Source: Streptomyces violaceusniger Tu 4113 | GTDB lineage: Bacteria; Actinomycetota; Actinomycetes; Streptomycetales; Streptomycetaceae | Direction: 5' to 3' | DNA: 64,000 bases | NCBI RefSeq assembly: GCF_000147815.2 | Contig: NC_015957.1 | Span: 124,001-188,000, forward strand | In this document: piece after piece, positions 23,138-31,407 of the stretch | Numbering within the stretch: position 1 is the first letter of the stretch | Layout: each line of letters starts with the position of its first letter | Notes under the pieces: model-generated | Database searches by the model: none | What the model was told of the DNA's origin: nothing | What the model saw: only the letters and a program-made list of their open reading frames with translations | Position numbers and translations under genes: made by a program

Positions 23138-23986
23138 ATGACGACCCGTTCCGTATCCGTATCCGTATCCGGATCCCGACCCCGAGTCCGTTGGACCTAC
23201 CGTGCGGTGGGCGGTTTCGCGCTCGCCGCCATGGCACTCACGGCCTGCTCCTCCGGCGACTCCGACGACTCCTCCAAGGAGTCCGACTCCGGCTCGTCCT
23301 CGAAGAAGCCGTCCGGCACGGTGACCGTGTTCGCGGCCGCCTCGCTGAAGGAGAGCTTCACCGCGCTGGGCAAGACCTTCGAGAAGGAACACCCCGGCAC
23401 CAAGGTCTCCTTCAACTTCGGCGGCAGCGACGCCCTCGCGGCCAGCATCACCTCCGGCGCGCCCGCCGATGTCTTCGCCGCCGCGAGCCCGAAGACCATG
23501 AAGACCGTCACCGACGCCAAGGACGCCAAGGGCACCCCGGCCACCTTCGTCCGCAACCAGCTCGAGATCGCGACCCTCCCGGGCAACCCGAAGAAGATCG
23601 CGACGCTGAAGGACCTCACCCGCTCCGGGCTGAAGGTCGCGCTGTGCGCCAAGGAGGTGCCCTGCGGCTCGGCGGCCCAGAAGGCGCTGGACGCGTCCAA
23701 GCTGAAGCTCACCCCGGTCTCGTACGAGCAGGACGTCAAGGGCGCCCTGACCAAGGTGCAGCTCAAGGAGGTGGACGCCTCCGTCGTCTACAAGACCGAT
23801 GTGAAGGCGGCGGGCGGCAAGGTCGCGGGCGTGGAGTTCCCCGAGTCCAAGCAGGCCATCAACGACTATCCGATCGCCCTGCTGAAGAACGCCCCCAACG
23901 CCGAGGCGGCCACCGCCTTCATCGACCTGGTGAAGTCCGCGCAGGGCCAGAAGGTGCTCGGCGAGGCCGGTTTCCTCAAGCCGTGA
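23138..23986 (+). CDS. modA: Molybdate-binding lipoprotein ModA
   Basis: This 282-residue protein has a signal peptide and lipobox LTAC near residue 34, a Ser/Asp linker, and then a periplasmic-binding fold with the molybdate-site motifs FAAASLKESF and FNFGGSDALA. It captures molybdate outside the membrane for ModBC. The ATG at 23138 has AGAGGGAGAG upstream; an in-frame GTG at 23063 overlapping the regulator stop is an alternative but gives an unlikely leader. Its stop overlaps modB by 4 bp. Confidence 0.92.
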   Translation: MTTRSVSVSVSGSRPRVRWTYRAVGGFALAAMALTACSSGDSDDSSKESDSGSSSKKPSGTVTVFAAASLKESFTALGKTFEKEHPGTKVSFNFGGSDALAASITSGAPADVFAAASPKTMKTVTDAKDAKGTPATFVRNQLEIATLPGNPKKIATLKDLTRSGLKVALCAKEVPCGSAAQKALDASKLKLTPVSYEQDVKGALTKVQLKEVDASVVYKTDVKAAGGKVAGVEFPESKQAINDYPIALLKNAPNAEAATAFIDLVKSAQGQKVLGEAGFLKP

Positions 23987-24861
23987 CGGAGCAGAAGTCC
24001 GGGCCGGTGCCGGACGCCGCGACCGGCCCGGCGGAGGTCCTGGCCGGCGGCTCGCGCCGGCGGTCCGGCACCCCCCGCTTCCGGACGGGCGTCCCGCTGC
24101 CGCTGCTGCTGCCCGCCCTCGGCGGCCTGGTCTTCCTGGTGCTTCCGCTGGTGGCGCTGCTGGTCCGCGCGCCCTGGCGGAGCCTGCCCGACCAGCTCAC
24201 CAGCGTCGCGGTATGGCAGGCGCTGCGGCTTTCGCTGATCACCGCGACCGCCGCCGCCGCCGTGGCGCTGGTGCTGGGCGTGCCGCTGGCCTGGCTGCTG
24301 GCCCGCGCCCGCTTCCCCGGCCGCCGGCTGGTGCGCGCCCTGGTGACCCTGCCGCTGGTGCTGCCGCCGGTGGTGGGCGGTGTGGCGCTGCTGCTCGCGC
24401 TGGGCCGTAACGGAATCGTCGGCCGCTGGCTGGACTCGGCGTTCGGCATCACGCTGCCGTTCACCACGGCGGGGGTGGTGGTCGCGGAGGCGTTCGTGGC
24501 GATGCCGTTCCTCGTGATCAGCGTCGAGGGCACGCTGCGGGCCGCCGATCCGCGCTACGAGGAGGCCGCCACGACCCTCGGCGCCTCCCGCTTCACCGCC
24601 TTCCGGCGCGTCACCCTGCCGATGGTCGCGCCCGGGGTGGCCGCGGGCGCGGTGCTGGCGTGGGCGCGGGCGCTGGGCGAGTTCGGCGCCACCATCACCT
24701 TCGCGGGCAACTTCCCCGGCCGTACGCAGACGATGCCGCTGTCGGTGTATCTCGCGCTGCAGAGCGACCCGGCCGCCGCCATCGCACTCAGCCTCGTCCT
24801 GCTCGCCGTCTCCATCGCGGTCCTGGCCGGGCTGCGCGACCGCTGGATGGCCGCCTCATGA
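23983..24861 (+). CDS. modB: Molybdate ABC permease ModB
   Basis: This 292-residue protein has a GTG start overlapping the modA stop (GTGA). About six membrane helices are visible (for example GLVFLVLPLVALLVRAP, LPLVLPPVVGGVALLLAL), and the EAA loop that contacts the ATPase is RYEEAATTLGASRFTAFRRV. It forms the channel of the molybdate importer. Its last codons (GLRDRWMAAS) and stop are the source of the tandem array that separates it from modC. Confidence 0.92.
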   Translation: MTEQKSGPVPDAATGPAEVLAGGSRRRSGTPRFRTGVPLPLLLPALGGLVFLVLPLVALLVRAPWRSLPDQLTSVAVWQALRLSLITATAAAAVALVLGVPLAWLLARARFPGRRLVRALVTLPLVLPPVVGGVALLLALGRNGIVGRWLDSAFGITLPFTTAGVVVAEAFVAMPFLVISVEGTLRAADPRYEEAATTLGASRFTAFRRVTLPMVAPGVAAGAVLAWARALGEFGATITFAGNFPGRTQTMPLSVYLALQSDPAAAIALSLVLLAVSIAVLAGLRDRWMAAS

Positions 24862-25049
24862 CCACGGACACTTCCCCCCATCGAGAACGCCGGGCTGCGC
24901 GACCGCTGGATGGCCGCCTCATGACCACGGACACTTCCCCCCATCGAGAACGCCGGGCTGCGCGACCGCTGGATGGCCGCCTCATGACCACGGACACTTC
25001 CCTCGCCGAGAACGCCGGGCCGCGCGACCGCCGGACGACCGCCCCATGA
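24858..25049 (+). CDS. Junction mini-gene 1 (63 residues, tandem-repeat peptide)
   Basis: Starts at the ATGA overlapping the modB stop. Two 63-bp units translate to MTTDTSPHRERRAARPLDGR-type repeats and a third shifts into the modB-like frame and stops in the next ATGA. Probably a by-product of the repeat; translated only if coupling works. Confidence 0.35.
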   Translation: MTTDTSPHRERRAARPLDGRLMTTDTSPHRERRAARPLDGRLMTTDTSLAENAGPRDRRTTAP

Positions 25050-25111
25050 CCACGGACACTTCCCTCGCCGAGAACGCCGGGCTGCGCGACCGCTGGACAA
25101 CCGCCCCATGA
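25046..25111 (+). CDS. Junction mini-gene 2 (21 residues)
   Basis: Reads MTTDTSLAENAGLRDRWTTA plus Pro; ATGA overlaps at both ends link it to mini-genes 1 and 3. Confidence 0.3.
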   Translation: MTTDTSLAENAGLRDRWTTAP

Positions 25112-25173
25112 CCACAGACACGTCTCCCGCCGAGAACGCCGGGCTGCGCGACCGCTGGACAACCGCCCCATGA
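25108..25173 (+). CDS. Junction mini-gene 3 (21 residues)
   Basis: Same layout as mini-gene 2 with one Leu to Pro change (TSPAENAG); ATGA overlaps at both ends. Confidence 0.3.
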   Translation: MTTDTSPAENAGLRDRWTTAP

Positions 25174-25235
25174 CCACAGACACGTCTCCCGCCGAGAACG
25201 CCGGGCCGCGCGACCGCTGGATGGCCGCCTCATGA
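25170..25235 (+). CDS. Junction mini-gene 4 (21 residues)
   Basis: Ends in RDRWMAAS as modB does, and its stop overlaps the modC start (ATGA at 25232-25235). Confidence 0.3.
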   Translation: MTTDTSPAENAGPRDRWMAAS

Positions 25236-26329
25236 CCACGGACGCCTCCCCCACCGAGGACGCCGGGCCGCGCACCGACGGCCTCGACGCCCGCCTCGTC
25301 GTGGACCGCGGCACCTTCCGCCTCGACCTGCGGCTGTCCGCGGCCCCTGGCGAGGTGGTCGCCCTGCTCGGGCCCAACGGCGCGGGCAAGACCACTGCCC
25401 TGCGCGCCCTGGCCGGGCTCACCCCGCTCACCACGGGGGCGCTGCGGCTGGACGGCCGGACCCTGGAGGAGCCGGAGCGTCGGCTGAGGACCCCGCCCGA
25501 ACACCGTCCGGTCGGCGTCGTCTTCCAGGACTATCTGCTCTTCCCCCATCTCACCGCGCTCGACAACGTGGCCTTCGGCCCGCGCTGTCACGGGGTGCCG
25601 AAGGCGGAGGCCCGCGCCCAGGCGGCCGACTGGCTGGAGCGGATGGGCCTGACCGACCGCGCGGGCGCCAAACCCCGCGCCCTGTCCGGCGGTCAGGCCC
25701 AGCGGGTCGCCCTCGCCCGCGCCCTCGCCACCCGCCCCCGGCTGCTCCTGCTGGACGAGCCGCTGGCCGCGCTGGACGCCCGCACCCGCCTCGACGTGCG
25801 CGCCGGGCTCCGCCGCCATCTGGCCGAGTTCGAGGCGGTGGCCGTGCTGGTCACCCATGACCCGCTGGACGCGATGGTGCTCGCCGACCGGCTCGTGGTC
25901 GTGGAGGAGGGCCGTACCGTCCAGGAGGGCGCCCCCTCGGACATCTCCCGCCGCCCCCGTACCGACTACATCGCCAGCCTCGTCGGCCTCAACCTCTACC
26001 AGGGCCGCGCCGACGGCCACACCGTACGGCTCGACGGCGGCGCCACCATCACCACCACCGAGGACCTCACCGGCCCGGTCTTCGTCGCCTTCCCACCCGC
26101 CGCGGTCACCCTCCACCGCGACCGCCCCGACTCCAGCGCACGCAACTTGTGGCGGCTGGAGGTGGCCGGTATGGAGTCCCACGGCGACCAGATCCGCGTC
26201 GACCTCACCGGCGAACTCCCCCTGCTGGCCGACCTCACCACACCCGCCGTGGCCGAACTCGCCCTCCACCCGGGCCGCACCGTCTGGGCCACCCTCAAGG
26301 CGACCCAGACCCACGCGTATCCGGCCTGA
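25232..26329 (+). CDS. modC: Molybdate ABC ATPase ModC
   Basis: This 365-residue protein has Walker A GPNGAGKTT, signature LSGGQAQRVALARAL, Walker B LLLLDEPLAALD and H-loop His in VLVTHDPLD. A C-terminal TOBE domain (about residues 295-360) binds molybdate and allows feedback. It energises the ModB permease. The N-terminal 20 residues (MTTDASPTEDAGPRTDG) are the template seen in the upstream repeat units. The ATG at 25232 is the last of seven ATGA motifs. Confidence 0.93.
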   Translation: MTTDASPTEDAGPRTDGLDARLVVDRGTFRLDLRLSAAPGEVVALLGPNGAGKTTALRALAGLTPLTTGALRLDGRTLEEPERRLRTPPEHRPVGVVFQDYLLFPHLTALDNVAFGPRCHGVPKAEARAQAADWLERMGLTDRAGAKPRALSGGQAQRVALARALATRPRLLLLDEPLAALDARTRLDVRAGLRRHLAEFEAVAVLVTHDPLDAMVLADRLVVVEEGRTVQEGAPSDISRRPRTDYIASLVGLNLYQGRADGHTVRLDGGATITTTEDLTGPVFVAFPPAAVTLHRDRPDSSARNLWRLEVAGMESHGDQIRVDLTGELPLLADLTTPAVAELALHPGRTVWATLKATQTHAYPA

Positions 26330-26360
26330 GCCGGGCCCCTGGCCTCGACGCTTCCGGCCA

Positions 26361-26401
26361 GTTACCAGGGTGTTAGCGGGGCGGCAGCCTTGCGATAGCG
26401 G
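26361..26401 (+). promoter_or_regulatory. 11-bp-spaced GTTA direct repeats upstream of DUF4232 gene
   Basis: GTTA at 26361 and GTTAGCGG at 26372, with weaker copies GGCAGC (26383) and GATAGCGG (26394), all on an 11-bp period. One helical turn spacing is typical of OmpR-family regulators. The same pattern stands before three other DUF4232 genes in the window. Confidence 0.5.
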
Positions 26402-26465
26402 CCCCGAGCAGAGTGGGTGACGTACCGAGAAGACAACGACACCGACCGCCCCGGGGGGACCCGAA

Positions 26466-27179
26466 ATGAGCTCCAACACCACTGCCCGCACCACTCGTCG
26501 CCGCACCCTGCGCATCGCCGCCGCGACCCTGACCGCGGCCGCCGCCCTTACCCTGACCGCCTGCAACGGCTCGGACGCCAACGCCTCGAAGCCCGCGGCC
26601 GGCGCCGAGGCCAAGGGCGGCAGCTCCTCCGCCGGAGCGCAGGGCTCCGGTGCCAAGGCGGACCCGGCTGCCGAGGCCGACACCAAGGCGGGCGCCGCGG
26701 GCAAGCAGTCGAGCGGCTCGCACGCCGCCGACGGTGACCGGGCGGGCTCGGGCGTCCAGCGCTGCCACACCTCCGGCCTGGAGGCGTCGTTCGCCACGGG
26801 TGGCGATGCGGCCCCGGACCCGAACGCGGGCGGCTCGACGACCACCAGCATCGTGCTGACCAACGCCGGCGACCGCCCCTGCAAGATCGGCGGCTTCGCG
26901 GGCGTGGACCTCACGTCCGAGAACGGCGGTCAGGTCTGGTCGCTGGCCCGCTCGTCGGCCAAGTACGGCTCGATCACCCTGGGCCCCGGGGACAGCACCG
27001 ACTTCACGATCAACCTCGCCATGACCGACGAGAGCGAGGAGGGCTCCTACAAGCCCGCCTTCGCCGTCGTCACTCCGCCGAACGAGACCAGCTCGCTGAA
27101 GCTGGAGTGGCCGTGGGGCGCGCTCGTCGACCAGCGAGCCGCCACCCACCCGGCCACGTTCGTCAACCCCATCGGCTGA
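26466..27179 (+). CDS. DUF4232 lipoprotein
   Basis: This 237-residue protein has a signal peptide and lipobox LTAC at about residue 33, a long Ala/Ser/Gly/Lys linker, and then a DUF4232 beta-sandwich: VQRCHTSGLEASFATGG, TTTSIVLTNAGDRPCKIGGF and late AVVTPPNETSS, with two conserved Cys. The family is secreted or lipid-anchored in actinomycetes; function is unknown. An 11-bp GTTA repeat lies about 90 bp upstream and a strong terminator follows. It is one of four related genes here. Confidence 0.85.
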   Translation: MSSNTTARTTRRRTLRIAAATLTAAAALTLTACNGSDANASKPAAGAEAKGGSSSAGAQGSGAKADPAAEADTKAGAAGKQSSGSHAADGDRAGSGVQRCHTSGLEASFATGGDAAPDPNAGGSTTTSIVLTNAGDRPCKIGGFAGVDLTSENGGQVWSLARSSAKYGSITLGPGDSTDFTINLAMTDESEEGSYKPAFAVVTPPNETSSLKLEWPWGALVDQRAATHPATFVNPIG

Positions 27180-27252
27180 CCACGTCGGCGTTGCCTGGAA
27201 TTGCGCCAAGACCATCTCCGAGCGGGACCAGTCCCGCCGACGCTGCGCCAAG

Positions 27253-27295
27253 AAAGTCCGCTGCCCCGGTGTGCCACACCACGGCAGCGGACTTT
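27253..27295. terminator. Long bidirectional terminator
   Basis: Perfect 13-bp arms AAAGTCCGCTGCC / GGCAGCGGACTTT with a 17-nt loop that can itself pair (GGTGT/ACACC). It lies between the convergent DUF4232 and zinc-motif genes. Confidence 0.9.
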
Positions 27296-27300
27296 CCGCA

Positions 27301-27522
27301 TCACGCCTCGCGGCAGAGCGGCCGACACACCCACAGTTCGACCTCCTGGGGCCTGCCGCCGCAGGTCCACACGACCGTGCCGAGCAACTGATCGGCGTAC
27401 AGCCGCCGCCCGCACAGCGCGCAGTGCCAGCCCTCCAGTTGGGGCCCGGTCAGCGTGTCGGGATCCGGCAACTCGATCCCGCGCAGCGCAACGGGCCGCT
27501 GCGCGGCCAAGCCCTCGCTCAC
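27301..27522 (-). CDS. Small CxxC zinc-ribbon-like protein
   Basis: This 73-residue protein starts at GTG 27522 overlapping the previous stop (GTGA). Four Cys are arranged as WHCALCGRRLY, WTCGG and WVCRPLC, suggesting a small zinc ribbon. It forms an operon with the hypothetical gene upstream, probably under the XRE regulator further up. Such trios occur in streptomycete accessory regions. No function known. Confidence 0.65.
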   Translation of the reverse strand: MSEGLAAQRPVALRGIELPDPDTLTGPQLEGWHCALCGRRLYADQLLGTVVWTCGGRPQEVELWVCRPLCREA

Positions 27523-27944
27523 CGATCCGCCTCCGCATCGATGCCCAGCTCGGCAACGACCGCCCGGGCGAGGGCCTCGCGAAGCCGATTGGCGTCGGTG
27601 AGATACCGACCCGGCCCGAGCGGCACGCGCCAGTGCAGATACGGCCCGCTGATGCGGTCGATGGGGGGAACCCCGATGTACGAGGTCTCGACGCGCCCCG
27701 TACCGAGCGTCTGCACCTGCCGGATGCGTCGCCAGTACTGGGCGCTTCCCGGGCGGATGAGCCAGTACATGAGGTTGTAGTCCGCGATGACGGCCCCGGA
27801 GGCCCCACCGAGTAACTCCAACGCCCGCCCGCCGAGCGCCTCCGGCGCCCGTACGACGTCCCAGTGCGGGCCGACCCGCACCATCTCTACGTCGGTACTG
27901 CTCGGAGGCGCCCATGGTGGGGACTTGAGAGAGTCAGCTGTCAT
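27519..27944 (-). CDS. Hypothetical protein with TTA codon
   Basis: This 141-residue protein from ATG 27944 has a domain reading MVRVGPHWDVVRAPEALGG, DYNLMYWLIRPGSA and then YLHWRVPLGPGRYLTDANRLREAL, a pattern seen in hypothetical genes next to XRE regulators. Codon 44 (27813-27815) is TTA, read by the bldA tRNA, so translation may be limited to late growth. Longer starts to 28124 are possible but unconserved in appearance. Confidence 0.65.
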   Translation of the reverse strand: MTADSLKSPPWAPPSSTDVEMVRVGPHWDVVRAPEALGGRALELLGGASGAVIADYNLMYWLIRPGSAQYWRRIRQVQTLGTGRVETSYIGVPPIDRISGPYLHWRVPLGPGRYLTDANRLREALARAVVAELGIDAEADR

Positions 27945-28120
27945 TCGGTTCGCCTTGGTCGCGGTGGTCTTCACAGACGACGTCAGGCCGTACGCGATCC
28001 CGCCGGGGAAGAGTGATAGGTCGGGCGGCGTACGGCTGTCCCATCCGCCTGGTCGGTGTGGACAGGTAGATGGTTCTCCGCTGGAAGGGCCATGAGTGAC
28101 CCGGCGAGGGTCAGTGCGGG

Positions 28121-29293
28121 TCACTCACCCGCGTGACACCACTCCGCGAAATTGCTCAAGCTCTCGGCATCTCCGCGCCGCAGGCGGCGGAGAGTCGCGG
28201 CGTCCTCTCGCACCCACGGGTGATCACGGGTGTGCTGTGGAGCGATGTGCCGCGCGACCTTCAGCGACTCGAACGCATCGCGGGTCAGCCCTGACCACAG
28301 TTGCGCACGGGCCACCTCGATGTAGAACCCGCTGCGGCGCTCGGCAGGAAGGTCCCGGGGCGGGGCCCAATCGTTGGCCACGTCGAGGGCGCGACGCACA
28401 TGGTCACCACCGAGGCTGACCGCGACGGATACTTCGTGGACACGGACGCTGTTCGGCCCGAAAGCTGTGCCTTGATAGACGTTCTCGCGCACGGCGTCCC
28501 CCAGGCGCCGAGCCTCCGTGAGGTGCTTGTCTGCGGCTTTCACGAGACCGGCGCGCCCCGCAATGACAGCGGCGCGCATGTGCAAGGCGCCTCGGGCAGC
28601 CATTGCCGCCTCACCATCACTGGTGGGTGTGCGGTCCAACGCGGCCTCCAGCGCGCGTAGCCCAGGGGTGAACGCGCGGGCGGCGAAGAAGGTCTCGGTG
28701 CGGACGTATGCGACGGTGGCGTCCAGCAGCGGGTCGTCGGTGTACGGCGTCGCCCAGCGCATCAGATCGACCAGACGGGCAGACAGGTCCCGGGCACCGT
28801 ACTTGTACGCCACAGCGTCAGCGGTTCGAACCGCAGCGATGAGCAGGCTCGCCGTCTCGGGCTTCGCTTCTGCCGAAGCGAGGTGGAAGGCGCGAGTCAG
28901 CTCGCTGACAAGCGATGGTAAGTGGCGTGCGATCCGGACGTACTGGGAGGCCAGGCGCCAGGTCACCGCCTCATCCACTGCTGTGCTCAGCTCGCTGAGT
29001 TGCCGCACCGGCCCATCGTCGGGCACGTCGTACGCCGCGATGACGGCCGACAGGGATGGCATCGCTGCGTGAACGCGGGCGTCCGTCCGGTCCCGGCTTC
29101 CCAACAAGACGGACGGGTCGACACCGAGAGCTGCCGCGAGGGCCTCCACCACGTTGTCGCCGGCGCCCCGGGCGGCGCGTTCGATCTTTCGCAGGGTGCC
29201 GACGTGCACACCGGCGGCGTCCGCCAGCTCTTGTTGCGTCAGGCGAGCGATGCGGCGCTGATAGGCCACACGCTTGCCGAGATCGGTGGGCAT
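28121..29293 (-). CDS. XRE-family regulator with helical repeat C-terminus
   Basis: This 390-residue protein has a helix-turn-helix in residues 1-60 (GKRVAYQRRIARLTQQEL, GVHVGTLRKIERAARG) followed by about 320 residues of helical TPR-like repeats. Members with this layout regulate neighbouring genes and sense a peptide or protein signal in streptomycetes. It is upstream of the TTA-codon gene and the CxxC gene in the same direction. The ATG at 29293 was chosen because the domain starts there. Confidence 0.85.
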   Translation of the reverse strand: MPTDLGKRVAYQRRIARLTQQELADAAGVHVGTLRKIERAARGAGDNVVEALAAALGVDPSVLLGSRDRTDARVHAAMPSLSAVIAAYDVPDDGPVRQLSELSTAVDEAVTWRLASQYVRIARHLPSLVSELTRAFHLASAEAKPETASLLIAAVRTADAVAYKYGARDLSARLVDLMRWATPYTDDPLLDATVAYVRTETFFAARAFTPGLRALEAALDRTPTSDGEAAMAARGALHMRAAVIAGRAGLVKAADKHLTEARRLGDAVRENVYQGTAFGPNSVRVHEVSVAVSLGGDHVRRALDVANDWAPPRDLPAERRSGFYIEVARAQLWSGLTRDAFESLKVARHIAPQHTRDHPWVREDAATLRRLRRGDAESLSNFAEWCHAGE

Positions 29294-29363
29294 ACCGGTG
29301 CTCCGTTCGGTGCGTCCACTCCAAACGGTAGCGAGCGGCCTTGCGACAGCGGGGCCGCTCGCC

Positions 29364-30002
29364 TCAACCGGCGGCGAATCGTACGAGATCGTGCAGCGAG
29401 TCGATCTGCCAGTCGGCACCAGCCGCCTCGCCTGTGCCGGACCACAGATGACCCCACGGCCCACGGCGCAGATGCGCGACGCGCAGTCCCGCCGCCTTTG
29501 CCGGGCGGATGTCGTTCGCGGGGTGGTCCCCCACATACACCGTCTGGTCGGGCGGAGTGACTGCCAGGTCCAGGACGCGGGCGAAGAAGCGGGGGTCGGG
29601 CTTGGCCACGCCCCACTCTCCCGACGTGGCGATCTCGTCAACCGGGAGGTCCAGCTCCCGTAGCAACTGGCCGACGTGCGCGGTCTGGTTGCCCGCGATG
29701 ACGACGCGGAGCCCCTTCTCACGGAGGGCCGCGAGGGCTGGACGCACATCCGGGTAGAGATCGACTTCGCTCAGTTCCTCACCCACCCCAGCGGCCTCCA
29801 TCGCGGCTCGCTCGGCCGCGATGTCGATGTCGGGCCGAATGAGTCGCAGGGCTTCGGCGTTGTCACGGCCCTGAGCGACGACCGCGCCGACGAGTGCGGA
29901 GAGGGTATGGCGGGGGACGTTCAGCCAGTCCGCCCACATGGCCCATCCACGGTCATCCCGGATCAAGGTCTCGCCGACGTCGAAGACCACTGCGCGCATC
30001 AT
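29364..30002 (-). CDS. HAD-family hydrolase
   Basis: This 212-residue protein has HAD motif I VVFDVGETLI (with Asp then Gly-Glu instead of DxD), motif II VVIAGNQTA, Lys of motif III in WGVAKPDPRFF and motif IV VYVGDHPANDI. Substitution of the second Asp by Glu in motif I (DVGET) is characteristic of a subset of HAD phosphatases with altered activity. The substrate is unknown. It is divergent from another HAD gene across a 117-bp gap, so the two share a control region. Confidence 0.85.
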   Translation of the reverse strand: MMRAVVFDVGETLIRDDRGWAMWADWLNVPRHTLSALVGAVVAQGRDNAEALRLIRPDIDIAAERAAMEAAGVGEELSEVDLYPDVRPALAALREKGLRVVIAGNQTAHVGQLLRELDLPVDEIATSGEWGVAKPDPRFFARVLDLAVTPPDQTVYVGDHPANDIRPAKAAGLRVAHLRRGPWGHLWSGTGEAAGADWQIDSLHDLVRFAAG

Positions 30003-30119
30003 GCGGGCAGCGTAGGACGCGATGAAACGACGATGCTTGGGGCCGTAGGCGTATGCCCACTCAGCGTATGGTGCCCGTCACCAACGGGAGTCGGTATCCA
30101 GCGATCGGAAGGCAATACA

Positions 30120-30791
30120 GTGCCGCTGCTCGTGCTCTGGGACATCGACCACACACTCGTGGATACCCGGGGAGTCGGCCGCGAGCTCTGGGCCGAAGCG
30201 TTCGAAGAGGTCACCGGCCGGCCCATGCGGGAGCAGGCGAAGATCGACGGATCGACCGAGCCGGTCATCCTCCGGGAAACGCTGAGACTCCATGGACTGC
30301 ACGACAGCCGTGACCTGTTCGAGCGGTTCGCCCAGGCACTCGGAGCCGCCCACGTACGGCGCGCGGCCGACCTTCGCGAACGCGGGCGTGCCCTCCCCGG
30401 AGCGTCTCCGCTGCTCGCGGCCTTGGCGGCGCGGGACGGGGTCACACAGACCGTGATGACCGGGAACGTCCGGGCCGCCGCAGAGGTGAAGTTGGCCGCG
30501 TTCGGCCTCGACCACTACATCGGCCTCTCGATCGGAGCCTTCGGCGAGGACGCGGACGAACGCCCGCAACTGGTGCGCACTGCTCTGCGGCGTGCCCAGA
30601 TGCGGCCAGACGACGCTGTCCTTGTCGTGGATACGCCATACGACGTCGAGGGCGGCCTGAGCTGCGGCGTCCGCGTCATCGGTGTGGCCACCGGGCGTAC
30701 CGATGCGGACGATCTGCGGGCCGCCGGAGCTACGGAAGTCGTCGAGGATCTCGCGGATACCGAGAAGATGCTGAAGCTCCTGACGAAATGA
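30120..30791 (+). CDS. HAD-family phosphatase
   Basis: This 223-residue protein from GTG 30120 has motif I LLVLWDIDHTLVDTRG (DxDxT), cap domain, motif II VMTGNVRAA and motif IV VLVVDTPYDVEGG. It resembles phosphoglycolate phosphatase-like HADs and should remove phosphate from a small molecule. Starts further upstream read through the control region. It is followed by a SLOG-like gene after 65 bp in the same direction. Confidence 0.85.
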   Translation: MPLLVLWDIDHTLVDTRGVGRELWAEAFEEVTGRPMREQAKIDGSTEPVILRETLRLHGLHDSRDLFERFAQALGAAHVRRAADLRERGRALPGASPLLAALAARDGVTQTVMTGNVRAAAEVKLAAFGLDHYIGLSIGAFGEDADERPQLVRTALRRAQMRPDDAVLVVDTPYDVEGGLSCGVRVIGVATGRTDADDLRAAGATEVVEDLADTEKMLKLLTK

Positions 30792-30856
30792 ACGAACCCC
30801 GGCGCGAGCCGGCATCCGCACTCTGTTGACCACGTGACAAGGAGGGCAACGGCCCC

Positions 30857-31345
30857 ATGACGACGATCGCCGTGACCGGGCACATGGACCTCACCGACGA
30901 GTCGGTGCCGCTGGTCCGAGGGGCGCTGGACACGCTCCTGGCCGCCTACGATTCCGCCAGCCTGGTCGGGGTGTCTTGCATCGCGAAGGGCAGTGACAGC
31001 TTGTTCGCCGACGCGGTCCTGGCCGTCGGCGGAAGCCTGGTCGTGGTGATTCCGTCGCAGGACTACCGGCAGGCGAAGGTCAAGCCGGACCACGCCGAGA
31101 CCTTCGACCGCCTCGTGGAGGCCGCGGACGAGGTGCTGGTGATGCCGCACCAGACGGCGAACCGGCAGGCGTACGAAGCGGCGAACGCCGCGCTGCTGGA
31201 GCGGGCCGAGCGGCTGATGGCGGTGTGGGACGGGCAGCCGCCCTCCGGCAAGGGCGGCGGTACGGCGGACGTGGTGAGCGAGGCACGCGAGGCGGGCGTC
31301 CCCGTGGATGTCGTCTGGCCGGACGGGGTATCCCGCCGGGCATGA
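30857..31345 (+). CDS. SLOG-like Rossmann-fold protein
   Basis: This 162-residue protein contains AVTGHMDLTD, GVSCIAKGSDSLFADAVLA and KGGGTADVVSEAREAGVPV, features of the SLOG/LOG nucleotide-binding Rossmann superfamily. Members bind or hydrolyse nucleotide derivatives and some are immune effectors or sensors. It lacks the PGGxGTxxE motif of cytokinin-activating LOG enzymes. A strong AAGGAGGG precedes the ATG. It probably belongs to the HAD operon. Confidence 0.6.
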   Translation: MTTIAVTGHMDLTDESVPLVRGALDTLLAAYDSASLVGVSCIAKGSDSLFADAVLAVGGSLVVVIPSQDYRQAKVKPDHAETFDRLVEAADEVLVMPHQTANRQAYEAANAALLERAERLMAVWDGQPPSGKGGGTADVVSEAREAGVPVDVVWPDGVSRRA

Positions 31346-31407
31346 CGATCCATCGGGCCCTTGCCCGTCCGGCCTGAATTGGCCCCGGCTGGGGAAGGCT
31401 GGGGGTC

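Larger units (their letters stand above)
24858..25231 (+). repeat. Six tandem 62/63-bp copies of the modB-modC junction
   Basis: ATGACCAC recurs at 24858, 24921, 24984, 25046, 25108, 25170 and finally 25232 (the modC start), giving periods 63, 63, 62, 62, 62, 62. Each unit combines the modB end (CTGCGCGACCGCTGGA) with a modC-like start (ATGACCACGGACAC). The ATG is preceded by CCTC or CCCC, so an ATGA stop-start overlap is kept in the copies. Copies differ by a few substitutions, mainly in the middle. Confidence 0.95.
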
